21,414 nucleotides of DNA from contig JAEZIW010000075.1 in the NCBI GenBank assembly GCA_023436525.1, forward strand, positions 1-21,414, written 5' to 3'. The notes beneath the pieces are model-generated. The model was not told where the DNA came from. It was given only the letters and a program-made list of their open reading frames with translations, and did no database searches. Of the stretch, positions 13,723-21,328 are shown piece by piece. Positions within the stretch are counted from its first letter, which is position 1, and every line of letters begins with the position of its first letter. The stretch comes from Bacillota bacterium. Its GTDB lineage: Bacteria; Bacillota; Clostridia; Christensenellales; SZUA-584. A program made the translations under genes and the position numbers.

Positions 13723-15369
13723 TTGAACACTCGGGAGGTATTTAAATTCGTGAAGTTTAAAGTTAAGAAACGTATAAAATATGTACTGACTTTATTAGTA
13801 TTACTCCTATTCATCGTTATTCTTCGTTTTGATATTGTTCAAGTCTCCAATTCAATATTTTATAACAAATCATCTGAGAAAATGAATCTCACAGCCGAAA
13901 AGAAAGTTGAGGATTTTGAGTATTTTTTTAATGTGATTACAAGCAGCATGCCAATGCTTGACTCTATAGAAGAGACTTATAAGATTGATTTTAGTGAAAG
14001 AAAAGAATACTACCTGAAGGCAATAAAAGAAACAAAAAATGATTTTGAGTTTTACTGTGTGATGTCATCAATTGCTAATGACATACCGAGTTTTCATACC
14101 GATTTAGTCTTTCCAGATTACAATAACTATACTAATCTTAGTTGTTATCATCTTCAAGAAATGCTTTGTCGAAGTAATTTGAAACCACTTACTGATTATT
14201 GGTATTACTTAATCGAAAATAAATTCGACGAATACAAAGATATGAAGGTGCTGGAGTTTAAATACATTGAAGGCAAGTATCTTTTTGATATATATTATTC
14301 CTCGGAAGAATATTCGCCATATGAGGGGACACAATTAGTGGCCATAGATGATATCGCAATAAATGAGTATATTGCTGATAAACTATCCATGTGGGAAAGG
14401 GAATACGACACGAAGCGTGATGTACCTTACAGGAGATTTCTAACTTTCAACAGTGATACTGGCGAAAAAGTATCACTCAAGTTAAGGACGACAGAAGGTG
14501 AGATTGTTATCTGTGACGCCTATATCGATTATTCAGCAGAGTGTAAAAGCAAGTATGATTTTGTTTTTGGTGGCGGAGAAGAATCAGAAATGGTTGGTAG
14601 CTTTTATTATGAAGATAAGATGAATAATATCGGATATCTATATTTAGAACATTTTGATGAGACAATAATTAATATTCTTTCAGAGAGAATTAGTGAAGAA
14701 AAAGTTATAGTTGATTTGAGAAATAACAGTGGCGGCCTTAGGAAGGTTATATCAGAGTATTTGCACAATAAGTTATTTGCAGATGATATTGTTCAAACTC
14801 TAGAATGGTATGTTCCTAAATCCGAAGCAAATCAGTATGTTATACAAGGTAATTTCACAGCAGTGAGTATTGTAAACCAATTTTTTCATCAAACGATTAG
14901 TTATTCACCTACAAAGTTTAGAACAGACTCTATTTCTGAATTTATTCAAGGTCACTCTGTAATTACATACAAAGGCAATGGCAAAAGTAATAAAACAGTT
15001 TACTATTTAATTGGCCCAAATACAGGATCAGCAGCTGACGGATATGTTTCGGCAGTCAAAGAAAAAGGTTTCGGTAAACTTATTGGTATGAATACTGCTG
15101 GGGAAGGTCTTGGAGCTTCATTTTATGTAGATTCCCTGCCAAACAGTGGGCTTGTATTCATTTATATGCCATGCTTCGCTTACAATCCGGATGGGACTGA
15201 CAATTCTGTGATGGGGACATCACCGGATACTTATATTGAGCAAACGGCTGAAAGCTTTTATAAACAGCGCGAATTACAAATCCAAGGAGAGGATATATTT
15301 ACATATCAAAATCGGATGATATGGGATAATGTATTTCTTGAAACTATTGAGATGATTAAAAATGAATGA
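13723..15369 (+). CDS. Membrane-anchored S41-family serine peptidase
   Basis: A protein of 548 residues from TTG at 13723, or 539 from GTG at 13750. Each start has an imperfectly spaced ribosome site (AGAGG 4 bases, GGGAGG 11 bases), so the start is uncertain. A basic stretch and one hydrophobic helix at about 19-36 form a signal anchor with the rest outside. The C-terminal half is an S41 domain: VIVDLRNNSGG (328-338), then GPNTGSAADGY with the nucleophile Ser436. The Lys found 25 residues later in CtpA is Glu461 here (NTAGEG), and SFHTD with His125 lies in the N-terminal part, so a tricorn-like Ser-His-Glu arrangement is likely. No PDZ domain is obvious. The gene is much more AT-rich than its neighbours and is bracketed by the rarA-tail direct repeat. 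The substrate is unknown. Confidence 0.88.
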   Translation: MNTREVFKFVKFKVKKRIKYVLTLLVLLLFIVILRFDIVQVSNSIFYNKSSEKMNLTAEKKVEDFEYFFNVITSSMPMLDSIEETYKIDFSERKEYYLKAIKETKNDFEFYCVMSSIANDIPSFHTDLVFPDYNNYTNLSCYHLQEMLCRSNLKPLTDYWYYLIENKFDEYKDMKVLEFKYIEGKYLFDIYYSSEEYSPYEGTQLVAIDDIAINEYIADKLSMWEREYDTKRDVPYRRFLTFNSDTGEKVSLKLRTTEGEIVICDAYIDYSAECKSKYDFVFGGGEESEMVGSFYYEDKMNNIGYLYLEHFDETIINILSERISEEKVIVDLRNNSGGLRKVISEYLHNKLFADDIVQTLEWYVPKSEANQYVIQGNFTAVSIVNQFFHQTISYSPTKFRTDSISEFIQGHSVITYKGNGKSNKTVYYLIGPNTGSAADGYVSAVKEKGFGKLIGMNTAGEGLGASFYVDSLPNSGLVFIYMPCFAYNPDGTDNSVMGTSPDTYIEQTAESFYKQRELQIQGEDIFTYQNRMIWDNVFLETIEMIKNE

Positions 15370-15399
15370 GTGACATAGGGCGGCACAATACGCGGTAAT

Positions 15400-15511
15400 A
15401 ATACCTGCCGGATAACCTTGCGGGCAAGGTGTATTATCAGCCGTCGGATGAGGGGTATGAGAAGAAGATCAAGGAAACGCGTAAGCTGATGAAACGGGAG
15501 AAGGGCGAGTA
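15400..15511 (+). repeat. Direct repeat copy 2: isolated rarA 3' fragment
   Basis: This 112-base fragment encodes the last 36 residues of RarA and the first two bases of its stop, with no upstream gene to read from. It is 30 bases after the peptidase stop. Its right flank differs from that of copy 1, and the terminator 3' arm is absent. It is the main recognisable sequence in the first part of the 703-base gene-free stretch 15370-16072; 15512-15625 shows nothing I recognise. Confidence 0.95.
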
Positions 15512-15629
15512 AACCTAATCGGACTTCGAATAATACTCGTACATAGCAATCCTCACGCACCAATGCAACTCAGAAAACGAGAAGTTACGGTTTCTGCCAG
15601 CTGCTTTAGCATGACGTTCCGGCGGTGAA

Positions 15630-15838
15630 CTCCCTCCGTCAAATGTCGGATTCATCCGCCATTTGCCACCTCCCTCGGCGAGGGAGGCAGGGGTGCGATG
15701 CCGTGCCGATAGAGTGCGCACTATCGGAAATGATTACTGTCGTTCTGTCTGCGAATACACACTCATCAACGAATTGGCTGTATGCGCGAAATTTAGCTCC
15801 CTCTGGAGGGGGCTGTCACCGGCAGGTGACTGGGGGAG
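15630..15838. repeat. MITE-like inverted repeat element, family B
   Basis: The left end (CTCCCTCCGTCA) and the reverse complement of the right end (CTCCCCCAGTCA) match at 10 of 12 bases. Each end also carries an inner hairpin: CCTCCCTC/GAGGGAGG at 15669-15687 on the left and AGCTCCCTC/GAGGGGGCT at 15795-15814 on the right. The middle has no coding gene. Similar CTCCCTC...GAGGGAG repeats are widespread in gut Clostridia. Confidence 0.65.
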
Positions 15839-15878
15839 GAGAATGATGTTAAGATGTTCTTGATTGTTTCATCTCTTT

Positions 15879-15897
15879 GCTCGTTACTACGATAGTG
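15879..15897 (-). repeat. Remnant of family A repeat, inverted
   Basis: Read on the minus strand this segment matches the CACTATCGTAGTGAACGAG part of the copy at 12064 with one base missing. It is a fragment; the rest of the repeat is not recognisable. Confidence 0.5.
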
Positions 15898-15953
15898 CAT
15901 AGTAAGATAGCAGCTTCTTCTTATATAATTGTTGTGAATAACATATGAGCCTC

Positions 15954-16002
15954 AAAAAAGAGCCCTTTATGCCTGAAAGGCGATATGGGAGCTTCTTTTT
16001 TT
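15954..16002 (+). terminator. Terminator-like hairpin before ade
   Basis: AAAAAAGA...CCC pairs imperfectly with GGGAGCTTCTTTTTT, with an inner GCCT/AGGC hairpin, followed by seven T residues. It may end transcripts from the repeat-rich region. Position close to an ade promoter also allows an attenuator. Confidence 0.5.
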
Positions 16003-16015
16003 AATACCGAATCTG

Positions 16016-16024
16016 TGTTAAAAT
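16016..16024 (+). promoter_or_regulatory. Extended -10 promoter of ade
   Basis: TG-T-TAAAAT lies 49 bases before the ade start codon. No good -35 is seen because the terminator T run occupies that place. Confidence 0.5.
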
Positions 16025-16072
16025 AAAGCAATCCTCTTATCAAAAACACTCCATTAAGGCGGGTATACGAAA

Positions 16073-17803
16073 ATGAATAAAGAACTGCTCAAAAAACTGA
16101 TTGATGTGGCGGCAGGGCGGGAACCCGCCGATATAGTGATAAAAAACGCCAAGGTGATCGACGTTTACAACGCGACCGTCATTGAAGGCGATATTGCAAT
16201 ATGCGGCGACATGATCGCCGGTGTCGGGAACTATGAAGGCCGCACCGTCATCGACGCGCACGGCCAATATGCCGCACCCGGCTTTATCGATGGTCACATC
16301 CATGTGGAATCGTCCTACGTGAGCCCGGAGGAGCTGGGCCGGCTCATCGTGCCGCATGGCACCACCACAATCATCTCCGATCCGCACGAAGTTACGAACG
16401 TTTGCGGCTTAACCGGCCTTGATTATATGATTGAGGCGTCACGTGGTACCGTTCTGGATATCAAATGGATGCTGCCGTCCTGCGTGCCTGCCACGCCGTT
16501 TGAGCACGCGGGCGCGACGGTGAACGCGGCCGATATGGAGCCGGTGTTCGGACGCAAAGAAATACTCGGCCTCGGTGAATTCATGAACTATCCGGGCGTT
16601 GCCGGGGCAGACAGCGGCGTTGTCGACAAGCTGATGGTTGCGATCAATCACGGCAAGCCGATTGACGGGCACAGCCCGGCGCTGACAGGAAACGCGCTGA
16701 ACGCGTACGCCTGTGCCGGTATTCATACCGACCACGAGTGCTCGACCGTGGACGAAATGCGAGACCGACTGTCTCGCGGCATGTACGTGCTGATGAGGCA
16801 GGGCTCGGCCTGCCATAACCTATTAGAGCTGCTCAAGGCGGTGACGCCGCTGAACAGCCGCCGCTGCGTGCTTTGCTCGGATGATTGCCAACCGAAAACG
16901 ATATTGAGCGTCGGGCACCTTGATAACCATTTGCGCTTGTGCGTCAGCGCCGGGATTGACCCGATGATGGCGATACAGATGGCCAGCCTCAACGCCGCCG
17001 AGTGCTACGGGCTGAAAGACAGAGGCGCGATATCGCCGGGGCTGAGGGCCGATATCGTATTGATCGATGATCTGAAGGATTTCAATGTGAATCAAGTGTT
17101 TATCGCGGGGCGCGAGGTTGCGGCGGGCGGCCGTTATCTGCTGCCCGTTGTGAAGCATGATATTTCCGCCACCAAAGGGCGCTTTCGCGTGAAGGATTTT
17201 TCCAAAGACAGGTTGAAACTGACGGTCAAGTCTGACAAGGCGCATGTGATTAAAATCATACCCGGCGGCGTGGTGACCGGCAACGAAATTGCGCCGATCA
17301 CCAGAAATGAAGCCGGTGAGTTTGTGTATGACCCGAGCAGGGATATCGTCAAAATCGCCGTGGTGGAGCGGCATCAGAACACCGGCAACGTGGCGGTGGC
17401 GCTGCTCAAAGATTACGGCATCAAGCGCGGCGCGGTGGCGCTCTCCATCGCGCACGATTCGCACAACATCATTGTGGTGGGCGTGAGTGATGATGACATG
17501 GCGTTTGCGTTGGAGCAGCTGATTGCGCAGGACGGCGGCATTGTGCTGGTGGATGAGGGGAAAGTGCTGGAGAGCCTGCCGATGCCGATTGCGGGGCTGA
17601 TGAGCGACCAAACCGGCGAGTGGGTGGATGAGCGGCTGACAAGCATTCATCAAACGGCGATTGATGCGCTTGGCATCAACAGCAATATAGAGCCGGTGAT
17701 GACGCTGTGCTTTATGGCGCTGCCGGTGATACCTGAACTGAAGCTGACAGACATGGGACTGTTCGACGTGATGAAGTTTGATTTTATAGATATTGAGGCA
17801 TAG
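16073..17803 (+). CDS. ade: Adenine deaminase
   Basis: A 576-residue metal-dependent amidohydrolase that converts adenine to hypoxanthine and ammonia in purine salvage; full length for the bacterial AdeC type. The metal-binding motif is GFIDGHIHVESS with His75 and His77, followed by SDPHEVTNVCG (102-112), the GLGEFMNYPGV segment, DGHSPAL and HTDHEC, and a late LCSDDCQP with the catalytic aspartate. The C-terminal domain begins about residue 355 and includes RFRVKDFSKDRLKL. The ATG is preceded by a weak GGCGGG ribosome site. It stands alone between two repeat-bearing gaps, with an extended -10 promoter just upstream. No purine riboswitch was confirmed. Confidence 0.96.
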   Translation: MNKELLKKLIDVAAGREPADIVIKNAKVIDVYNATVIEGDIAICGDMIAGVGNYEGRTVIDAHGQYAAPGFIDGHIHVESSYVSPEELGRLIVPHGTTTIISDPHEVTNVCGLTGLDYMIEASRGTVLDIKWMLPSCVPATPFEHAGATVNAADMEPVFGRKEILGLGEFMNYPGVAGADSGVVDKLMVAINHGKPIDGHSPALTGNALNAYACAGIHTDHECSTVDEMRDRLSRGMYVLMRQGSACHNLLELLKAVTPLNSRRCVLCSDDCQPKTILSVGHLDNHLRLCVSAGIDPMMAIQMASLNAAECYGLKDRGAISPGLRADIVLIDDLKDFNVNQVFIAGREVAAGGRYLLPVVKHDISATKGRFRVKDFSKDRLKLTVKSDKAHVIKIIPGGVVTGNEIAPITRNEAGEFVYDPSRDIVKIAVVERHQNTGNVAVALLKDYGIKRGAVALSIAHDSHNIIVVGVSDDDMAFALEQLIAQDGGIVLVDEGKVLESLPMPIAGLMSDQTGEWVDERLTSIHQTAIDALGINSNIEPVMTLCFMALPVIPELKLTDMGLFDVMKFDFIDIEA

Positions 17804-17894
17804 AGGCTGATCAGATGCCATTTCCCGATTCTCACTGAGAGAAGAGGATCAGAGGGAGTCACTTTTATTATTTAAATTGTTCTTTTCGATAGGG

Positions 17895-18020
17895 GTCATT
17901 CATTCCACTGTCGTAATGAACGAGCGTAGCGAAGTGACTACGAAGTGGAAAAGAATCTGTCGCAACTGATCCTTCGTCGCTTCGCTTCTCAGGATGACCG
18001 TAACTAGTGACTTTCCATAG
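17895..18020. repeat. Dispersed palindromic repeat, family A copy 3
   Basis: The core runs from GTCATTC to AGGATGAC (17895-17998) and the ACTTTCCATAG tail reaches 18020. It aligns with 12053-12162, with an extra stretch of about 16 bases (starting ACTACGAAGTGG) in the middle. It fills much of the 360-base gap after ade; 17804-17894 has only weak pairing (CTGATC with GATCAG). Confidence 0.75.
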
Positions 18021-18050
18021 AATGACATTTGTCTATTTGTTAGAAGTTAA

Positions 18051-18077
18051 GAGCACGAGCCACGTGCTCATTTTTTT
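18051..18077 (+). terminator. Strong terminator after ade
   Basis: Perfect 7-base arms GAGCACG/CGTGCTC with a 5-base loop are followed by A and seven T residues. Confidence 0.88.
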
Positions 18078-18110
18078 ACCATCCGATAATAGGCAAACCG
18101 ACCTCTGGCA

Positions 18111-18119
18111 TGCTATAAT
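18111..18119 (+). promoter_or_regulatory. Extended -10 promoter of the CPBP protease unit
   Basis: TG-C-TATAAT is a perfect extended -10 lying 45 bases before the protease start codon and 34 bases after the preceding terminator. Confidence 0.65.
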
Positions 18120-18163
18120 CATACATGGTTTCTATATATTAATAAACGATACAGGGAGGCCAT

Positions 18164-19189
18164 ATGAAACACACCATTAAACAGCCGGAACTGATGAATG
18201 GACTGAACAACACAAAATACAAACCGAACGTTATTATCTCTATTCTTATTTTATTAGCTGTCTATTTCGCATATATGCTCGCGTCATTCATCGCTTCAAT
18301 CGTCTACTTCATTATTTATTTCGCCCAAAACCCCGTCGTCTTGCAGGGCTCCTTTCCGGATATCATGCAAAACTTAATGCAGTTTGCCACATCGCAGGAC
18401 TCAACGCTTTTCTCTTTTTGTTTAGAGGCCATATTCATTGCCTTTATACTGATTGAGGTGCGCTTCATTGAAAAACGCCCGATATCAACGCTGGGGGTGA
18501 CCAAAAATCGCTTTGCCCTTCACTATCTGATCGGCTTTGGGGTCGGCGCACTGATTCTTGCGGTCAATCTTTTGCCGGATGCGCTGTTCAGATGGACCGA
18601 CCTTTCATTCAACGGTTTCAGCCCGGTTGTTGCCTTGTTTCTTATTGGGTTCATCTTTCAGTCGGCATGTGAGGAATTCATGTTTCGGGGGTATTTATTG
18701 CCTTTGTTCGGCAGAAAAATCGGCATGTTATGGGCAGTTATGCTCTCGTCGCTGTTGTTCGCACTGCTTCATATCATCAATGGTGATATGACGATACTGA
18801 GCGTCGCCACGATTTTTGCTATCGGTGTTTTTCTCGGTTTTTATATGATACGCACCAACAACATCTGGGGCGCGTGCGGCATCCATGCCGCGTGGAATTT
18901 TCTTCAGGGACTTGTTTATCCGATTATAATCGGCCCGATGACGCTGAATTATTCCGTGATTTCGGTGGGCGACATCGGTTTTTTAACACAGGATTACGGC
19001 ATTATCGGCGACCCTGCCTATTTGATCAGCCTTGTTATTTTCTCAGCGGCGATAGGGTGGGTGTTGTTTGCAGGGAAGAACAGAATCGTCGTTAAGAAGA
19101 GCGATGTGCCGCAAAACGGTTTTTCGGAGAACACAGCAGACAGCTTGGCCGCTGAACCGAGTGATTACAATAAGGGGATGCAATCTTGA
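18164..19189 (+). CDS. CPBP-family intramembrane glutamic endopeptidase
   Basis: A 341-residue protein with about eight hydrophobic helices. The CPBP (Abi/RCE1-like) motifs are complete: EEFMFR with E170, E171 and R175, FALLH with H203, and HAAWN with H241 and N245. These are the catalytic and metal-binding-like positions of the family, which cleaves within membranes and in some cases serves in bacteriocin immunity or protein processing. A hydrophilic C-terminal tail of about 40 residues follows the last helix. GGGAGG lies 4 bases before the ATG. The stop overlaps the next start (TGATG), so the small membrane-anchored protein downstream is coupled. The natural substrate is unknown. Confidence 0.92.
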   Translation: MKHTIKQPELMNGLNNTKYKPNVIISILILLAVYFAYMLASFIASIVYFIIYFAQNPVVLQGSFPDIMQNLMQFATSQDSTLFSFCLEAIFIAFILIEVRFIEKRPISTLGVTKNRFALHYLIGFGVGALILAVNLLPDALFRWTDLSFNGFSPVVALFLIGFIFQSACEEFMFRGYLLPLFGRKIGMLWAVMLSSLLFALLHIINGDMTILSVATIFAIGVFLGFYMIRTNNIWGACGIHAAWNFLQGLVYPIIIGPMTLNYSVISVGDIGFLTQDYGIIGDPAYLISLVIFSAAIGWVLFAGKNRIVVKKSDVPQNGFSENTADSLAAEPSDYNKGMQS

Positions 19190-19662
19190 TGGCTATCAAG
19201 ACGAAGAGGCGCATTCTCTTCATTGCGGCTGCTGTTGTTCTCGCAGCGGTTTTGCTTACCTGTTTGTTGAGCGTTTCAAATCTATCGGCGTTTTTTACAC
19301 ATGGCGACACGATGATTGTGCAGGTTTTCGAGGAGACCGAACAGGGAACCGTTGAACGGCTTAAGGTCGATTTTCAGCCGGAATCGCAAGGCTATCAGGA
19401 TATTCGATCGCAGATTGAAGCCCATATGTACTTTTTGTCAAACCGATCGCCTGTCGGGTCCTCGGAGTTTGGGAGCTATCGCACATGGATTTATTTAGCG
19501 ACAGGGCCCCTTGAAATGACAAGAACACAGCTGCTGATGATTGCGGATGACGGCACGATTTTAGTCTCCGATGAACAAGGCGTATCCAAATCGGCCGCCG
19601 TCCTAAGCGGCAGCTCAGGGAAAGAGCTGTATCAAACATTGTTTCAAATTATCGGCAACTGA
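19189..19662 (+). CDS. Small membrane-anchored extracytoplasmic protein, unknown function
   Basis: A 157-residue protein with a basic N-terminus and one hydrophobic helix (residues about 8-28), followed by a soluble domain of about 120 residues rich in strands and charged residues (MIVQVFEETEQG, VDFQPESQGYQD, RTWIYLATGPLEM, LLMIADDGTILVSDEQG). LLTC is not a proper lipobox, so an uncleaved anchor is more likely than a lipoprotein. The ATG overlaps the protease stop by one base; an in-frame TTG three bases earlier is an alternative with a slightly better distance from AAGGGG. Cotranscription with the CPBP protease suggests a partner or substrate. I do not recognise the family. Confidence 0.82.
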   Translation: MAIKTKRRILFIAAAVVLAAVLLTCLLSVSNLSAFFTHGDTMIVQVFEETEQGTVERLKVDFQPESQGYQDIRSQIEAHMYFLSNRSPVGSSEFGSYRTWIYLATGPLEMTRTQLLMIADDGTILVSDEQGVSKSAAVLSGSSGKELYQTLFQIIGN

Positions 19663-19691
19663 CCGCGGTTTCAAAAACAGATTAACTAGAC

Positions 19692-19725
19692 AGCCTTTTG
19701 TGGCAGCCACCCGGAAGGCTTTTTT
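19692..19725 (+). terminator. Terminator after the protease unit
   Basis: AGCCTT/AAGGCT arms enclose an inner GTGG/CCAC hairpin and are followed by five T residues after the final T of the stem. Confidence 0.85.
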
Positions 19726-19759
19726 ACATGGTGTGAATTGCCATAAAGGAAGAATTCAT

Positions 19760-19788
19760 TTGCGAATCACTCGCAGTATTGATATAAT
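19760..19788 (+). promoter_or_regulatory. Sigma-A promoter of the ECF S component-coaX unit
   Basis: TTGCGA (19760-19765) and a perfect TATAAT (19783-19788) are exactly 17 bases apart. The predicted transcript would start near 19795, leaving a leader of about 110 bases. Confidence 0.8.
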
Positions 19789-19805
19789 ACAACCACGGTT
19801 TTTTA

Positions 19806-19893
19806 TTTGCGGGCGTATGCTTTGCGCAGCGCCACGCAACCTAATGAAAAGCCGCAAACTAACTAATGTCGGATATCCTTTAAAGGAACCCGA
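19806..19893 (+). promoter_or_regulatory. Structured 5' leader of the ECF-coaX unit, possible riboswitch
   Basis: The outer stem TTTGCGG (19806-19812) pairs perfectly with CCGCAAA (19852-19858). Inside, GCGT (19813-19816) pairs with ACGC (19834-19837). A second hairpin pairs TCGG (19869-19872) with CCGA (19890-19893) around the palindrome TCCTTTAAAGGA, ending two bases before the GGAGG ribosome site. No known riboswitch consensus could be matched by eye. Control by pantothenate, CoA or another vitamin-like ligand is an inference. Confidence 0.45.
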
Positions 19894-19904
19894 ACGGAGG
19901 AAAA

Positions 19905-20507
19905 ATGAAAAAGAATACGTTGTTTTGGGTACAGATGTCGCTGTTTACCGCGATAGAGCTGCTTTTCTGCTTTACGGTGCTGGGGTCAGTGCCTCTAGGG
20001 CCGGGCATAGTGGCGACACTCGCTCATATCCCCGCCTTAATTGCCGCGATGACGCTGGGCAAAAAAGCAGGTGCTTTTATCGGGCTTGTGCTTGGTATCA
20101 GCTCGGTCATCGTTTGGACGTTTATGCCGGCCAACCCGCTTGTGGCTTTTGTTTTCAGCCCATTCGTTCCGAACGGGAATGTGTGGAGTTTGCTTATCAG
20201 TGTGGTGCCGCGTTTTGTATTCCCGATATTTGCGGCATGGCTGTTTGAAACGATCAAAAAACGAAAAGGGCTGGTGCTCTCGGCTTCGGTGGCTGCAGGC
20301 GCGGGCACTCTGCTGCATTCACTGCTGGTATTGACGGGCATATTCTTTGCTTTCTATGGAAGCGACGTGGTGGGCGGCAGCTATACGATGTTTCTGCTCG
20401 CGTGGGGCGGCTTGAACGCGGGGATCGAGATTATCCTCGCCGTTATCGTTGTGGCGGCAGTTGTTGTGCCGCTGACAAAGATGAATTCACGCAGAGTGAA
20501 AGCCTAA
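19905..20507 (+). CDS. ECF transporter S component, probably for pantothenate
   Basis: A 200-residue integral membrane protein with about six hydrophobic helices, the normal size of an energy-coupling-factor substrate-binding subunit. The AHIPALIAAMTLGKKAGAFIG stretch after the first helices fits the ECF S pattern (a his-ile-pro turn, then LG-K-AG-G). It would capture a vitamin and use the shared EcfA-EcfT module, which is not in this window. The next gene is coaX, pantothenate kinase, so pantothenate is the most likely substrate; that is context, not direct proof. GGAGG lies 4 bases before the ATG. The gene has its own promoter and a folded leader. Confidence 0.85.
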   Translation: MKKNTLFWVQMSLFTAIELLFCFTVLGSVPLGPGIVATLAHIPALIAAMTLGKKAGAFIGLVLGISSVIVWTFMPANPLVAFVFSPFVPNGNVWSLLISVVPRFVFPIFAAWLFETIKKRKGLVLSASVAAGAGTLLHSLLVLTGIFFAFYGSDVVGGSYTMFLLAWGGLNAGIEIILAVIVVAAVVVPLTKMNSRRVKA

Positions 20508-20544
20508 ACCCGGAAGCTATATTCGAAAAGAACTGGAGAACTCA

Positions 20545-21312
20545 ATGATATTTGTCATGGATGTGGGCAACAGCCACATCAAATGCGGCATATTCGAAGG
20601 AGACAAGCTCATCAACTCGTGGCGCATGGCCACCAAGCAGGAGCGCACCGCCGATGAAACCGGCATTCGCATCGAAGCGTTTTTTCATCACGCGGGCTTA
20701 GAGCCGAGGGACGTCAAGGGCATCATCATTTCGTCTGTGATCCCGACGATCAACTACACGCTGCAGCATATGTGTGGCACGTATTTCGGGCAGCAGGCAA
20801 AGTTTGTGGGCCCCGGCATGAAAACGGGCATCAACATTCTTTACGATAACCCAAAGGAGCTGGGGGCCGATCGCATTGTGAGCGCGGTCGCGGCGTACAC
20901 GCTGTACGGCGGCCCGTGTATACTCGTGGATTTTGGCACAGCCACCACATACGGCGCAGTGACCGAGACCGGTGACTTTTTGGGCGGGGCCATCAGCCCG
21001 GGGCTGAAGATTGCGGCGGATGCGCTGACCAACGGCGCGGCAAAGCTGCCGCGTGTGGAACTGGTGAAGCCGGAAAAGGCGATCGCAAAGAATACGATTG
21101 CGGGTATGCAGTCGGGCATTATTTACGGCTATGTGGGGCAGGTGGATTATATCATCCGCCGGTTCAAGGCAGAAATGGGCGGCAACCCCAAGGTGATTGC
21201 CACCGGCGGGCTGGCGCGGCTGATTGCGCAGGAAACAAGTGAGATTGATGAAATTAACAGTCTGCTCGCGCTGATCGGGCTCAATATACTATACAAAAAG
21301 AACGCGAAATAA
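20545..21312 (+). CDS. coaX: Type III pantothenate kinase
   Basis: A 255-residue cytoplasmic kinase of normal type III length that phosphorylates pantothenate in the first committed step of CoA synthesis. It has the ASKHA nucleotide-binding fold: MDVGNSHIKCGIF with Asp6, the GADR motif with catalytic Asp109, and VDFGTATTYG with Asp129. Later blocks are GGAISPGLKIAADALTNGAAKLP and VIATGGLARLIA. GGAG lies 6 bases before the ATG. It follows the ECF S component by 37 bases on the same strand, without a terminator between, so uptake and first use of the vitamin are likely cotranscribed. Confidence 0.97.
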   Translation: MIFVMDVGNSHIKCGIFEGDKLINSWRMATKQERTADETGIRIEAFFHHAGLEPRDVKGIIISSVIPTINYTLQHMCGTYFGQQAKFVGPGMKTGINILYDNPKELGADRIVSAVAAYTLYGGPCILVDFGTATTYGAVTETGDFLGGAISPGLKIAADALTNGAAKLPRVELVKPEKAIAKNTIAGMQSGIIYGYVGQVDYIIRRFKAEMGGNPKVIATGGLARLIAQETSEIDEINSLLALIGLNILYKKNAK

Positions 21313-21328
21313 CGGTGAGGGGGGCTAT

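Noticed and set aside
15954..16010. Possible purine riboswitch before adenine deaminase
   Set aside because: ATATGGGAGCTTCT followed by AATACC resembles part of the purine aptamer core, and the gene context fits, but the second conserved half and the closing stem are missing. A terminator-like hairpin with a T run explains the sequence better.
16823..17821. Antisense frame of 332 codons opposite ade
   Set aside because: It is the mirror of the conserved adenine deaminase gene, with a composition dominated by His, Arg and Gln and no domain.
19231..19275. Lipoprotein signal in the small anchored protein
   Set aside because: The residues before the cysteine are LLT; threonine at the -1 position does not fit a lipobox, so a plain membrane anchor is more likely.
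19806..19905. Known riboswitch (cobalamin, TPP, preQ1 or THF) in the ECF-coaX leader
   Set aside because: Short fragments such as GCCACGC and GGATATCC look familiar, but none of the full conserved motifs of these classes is present.
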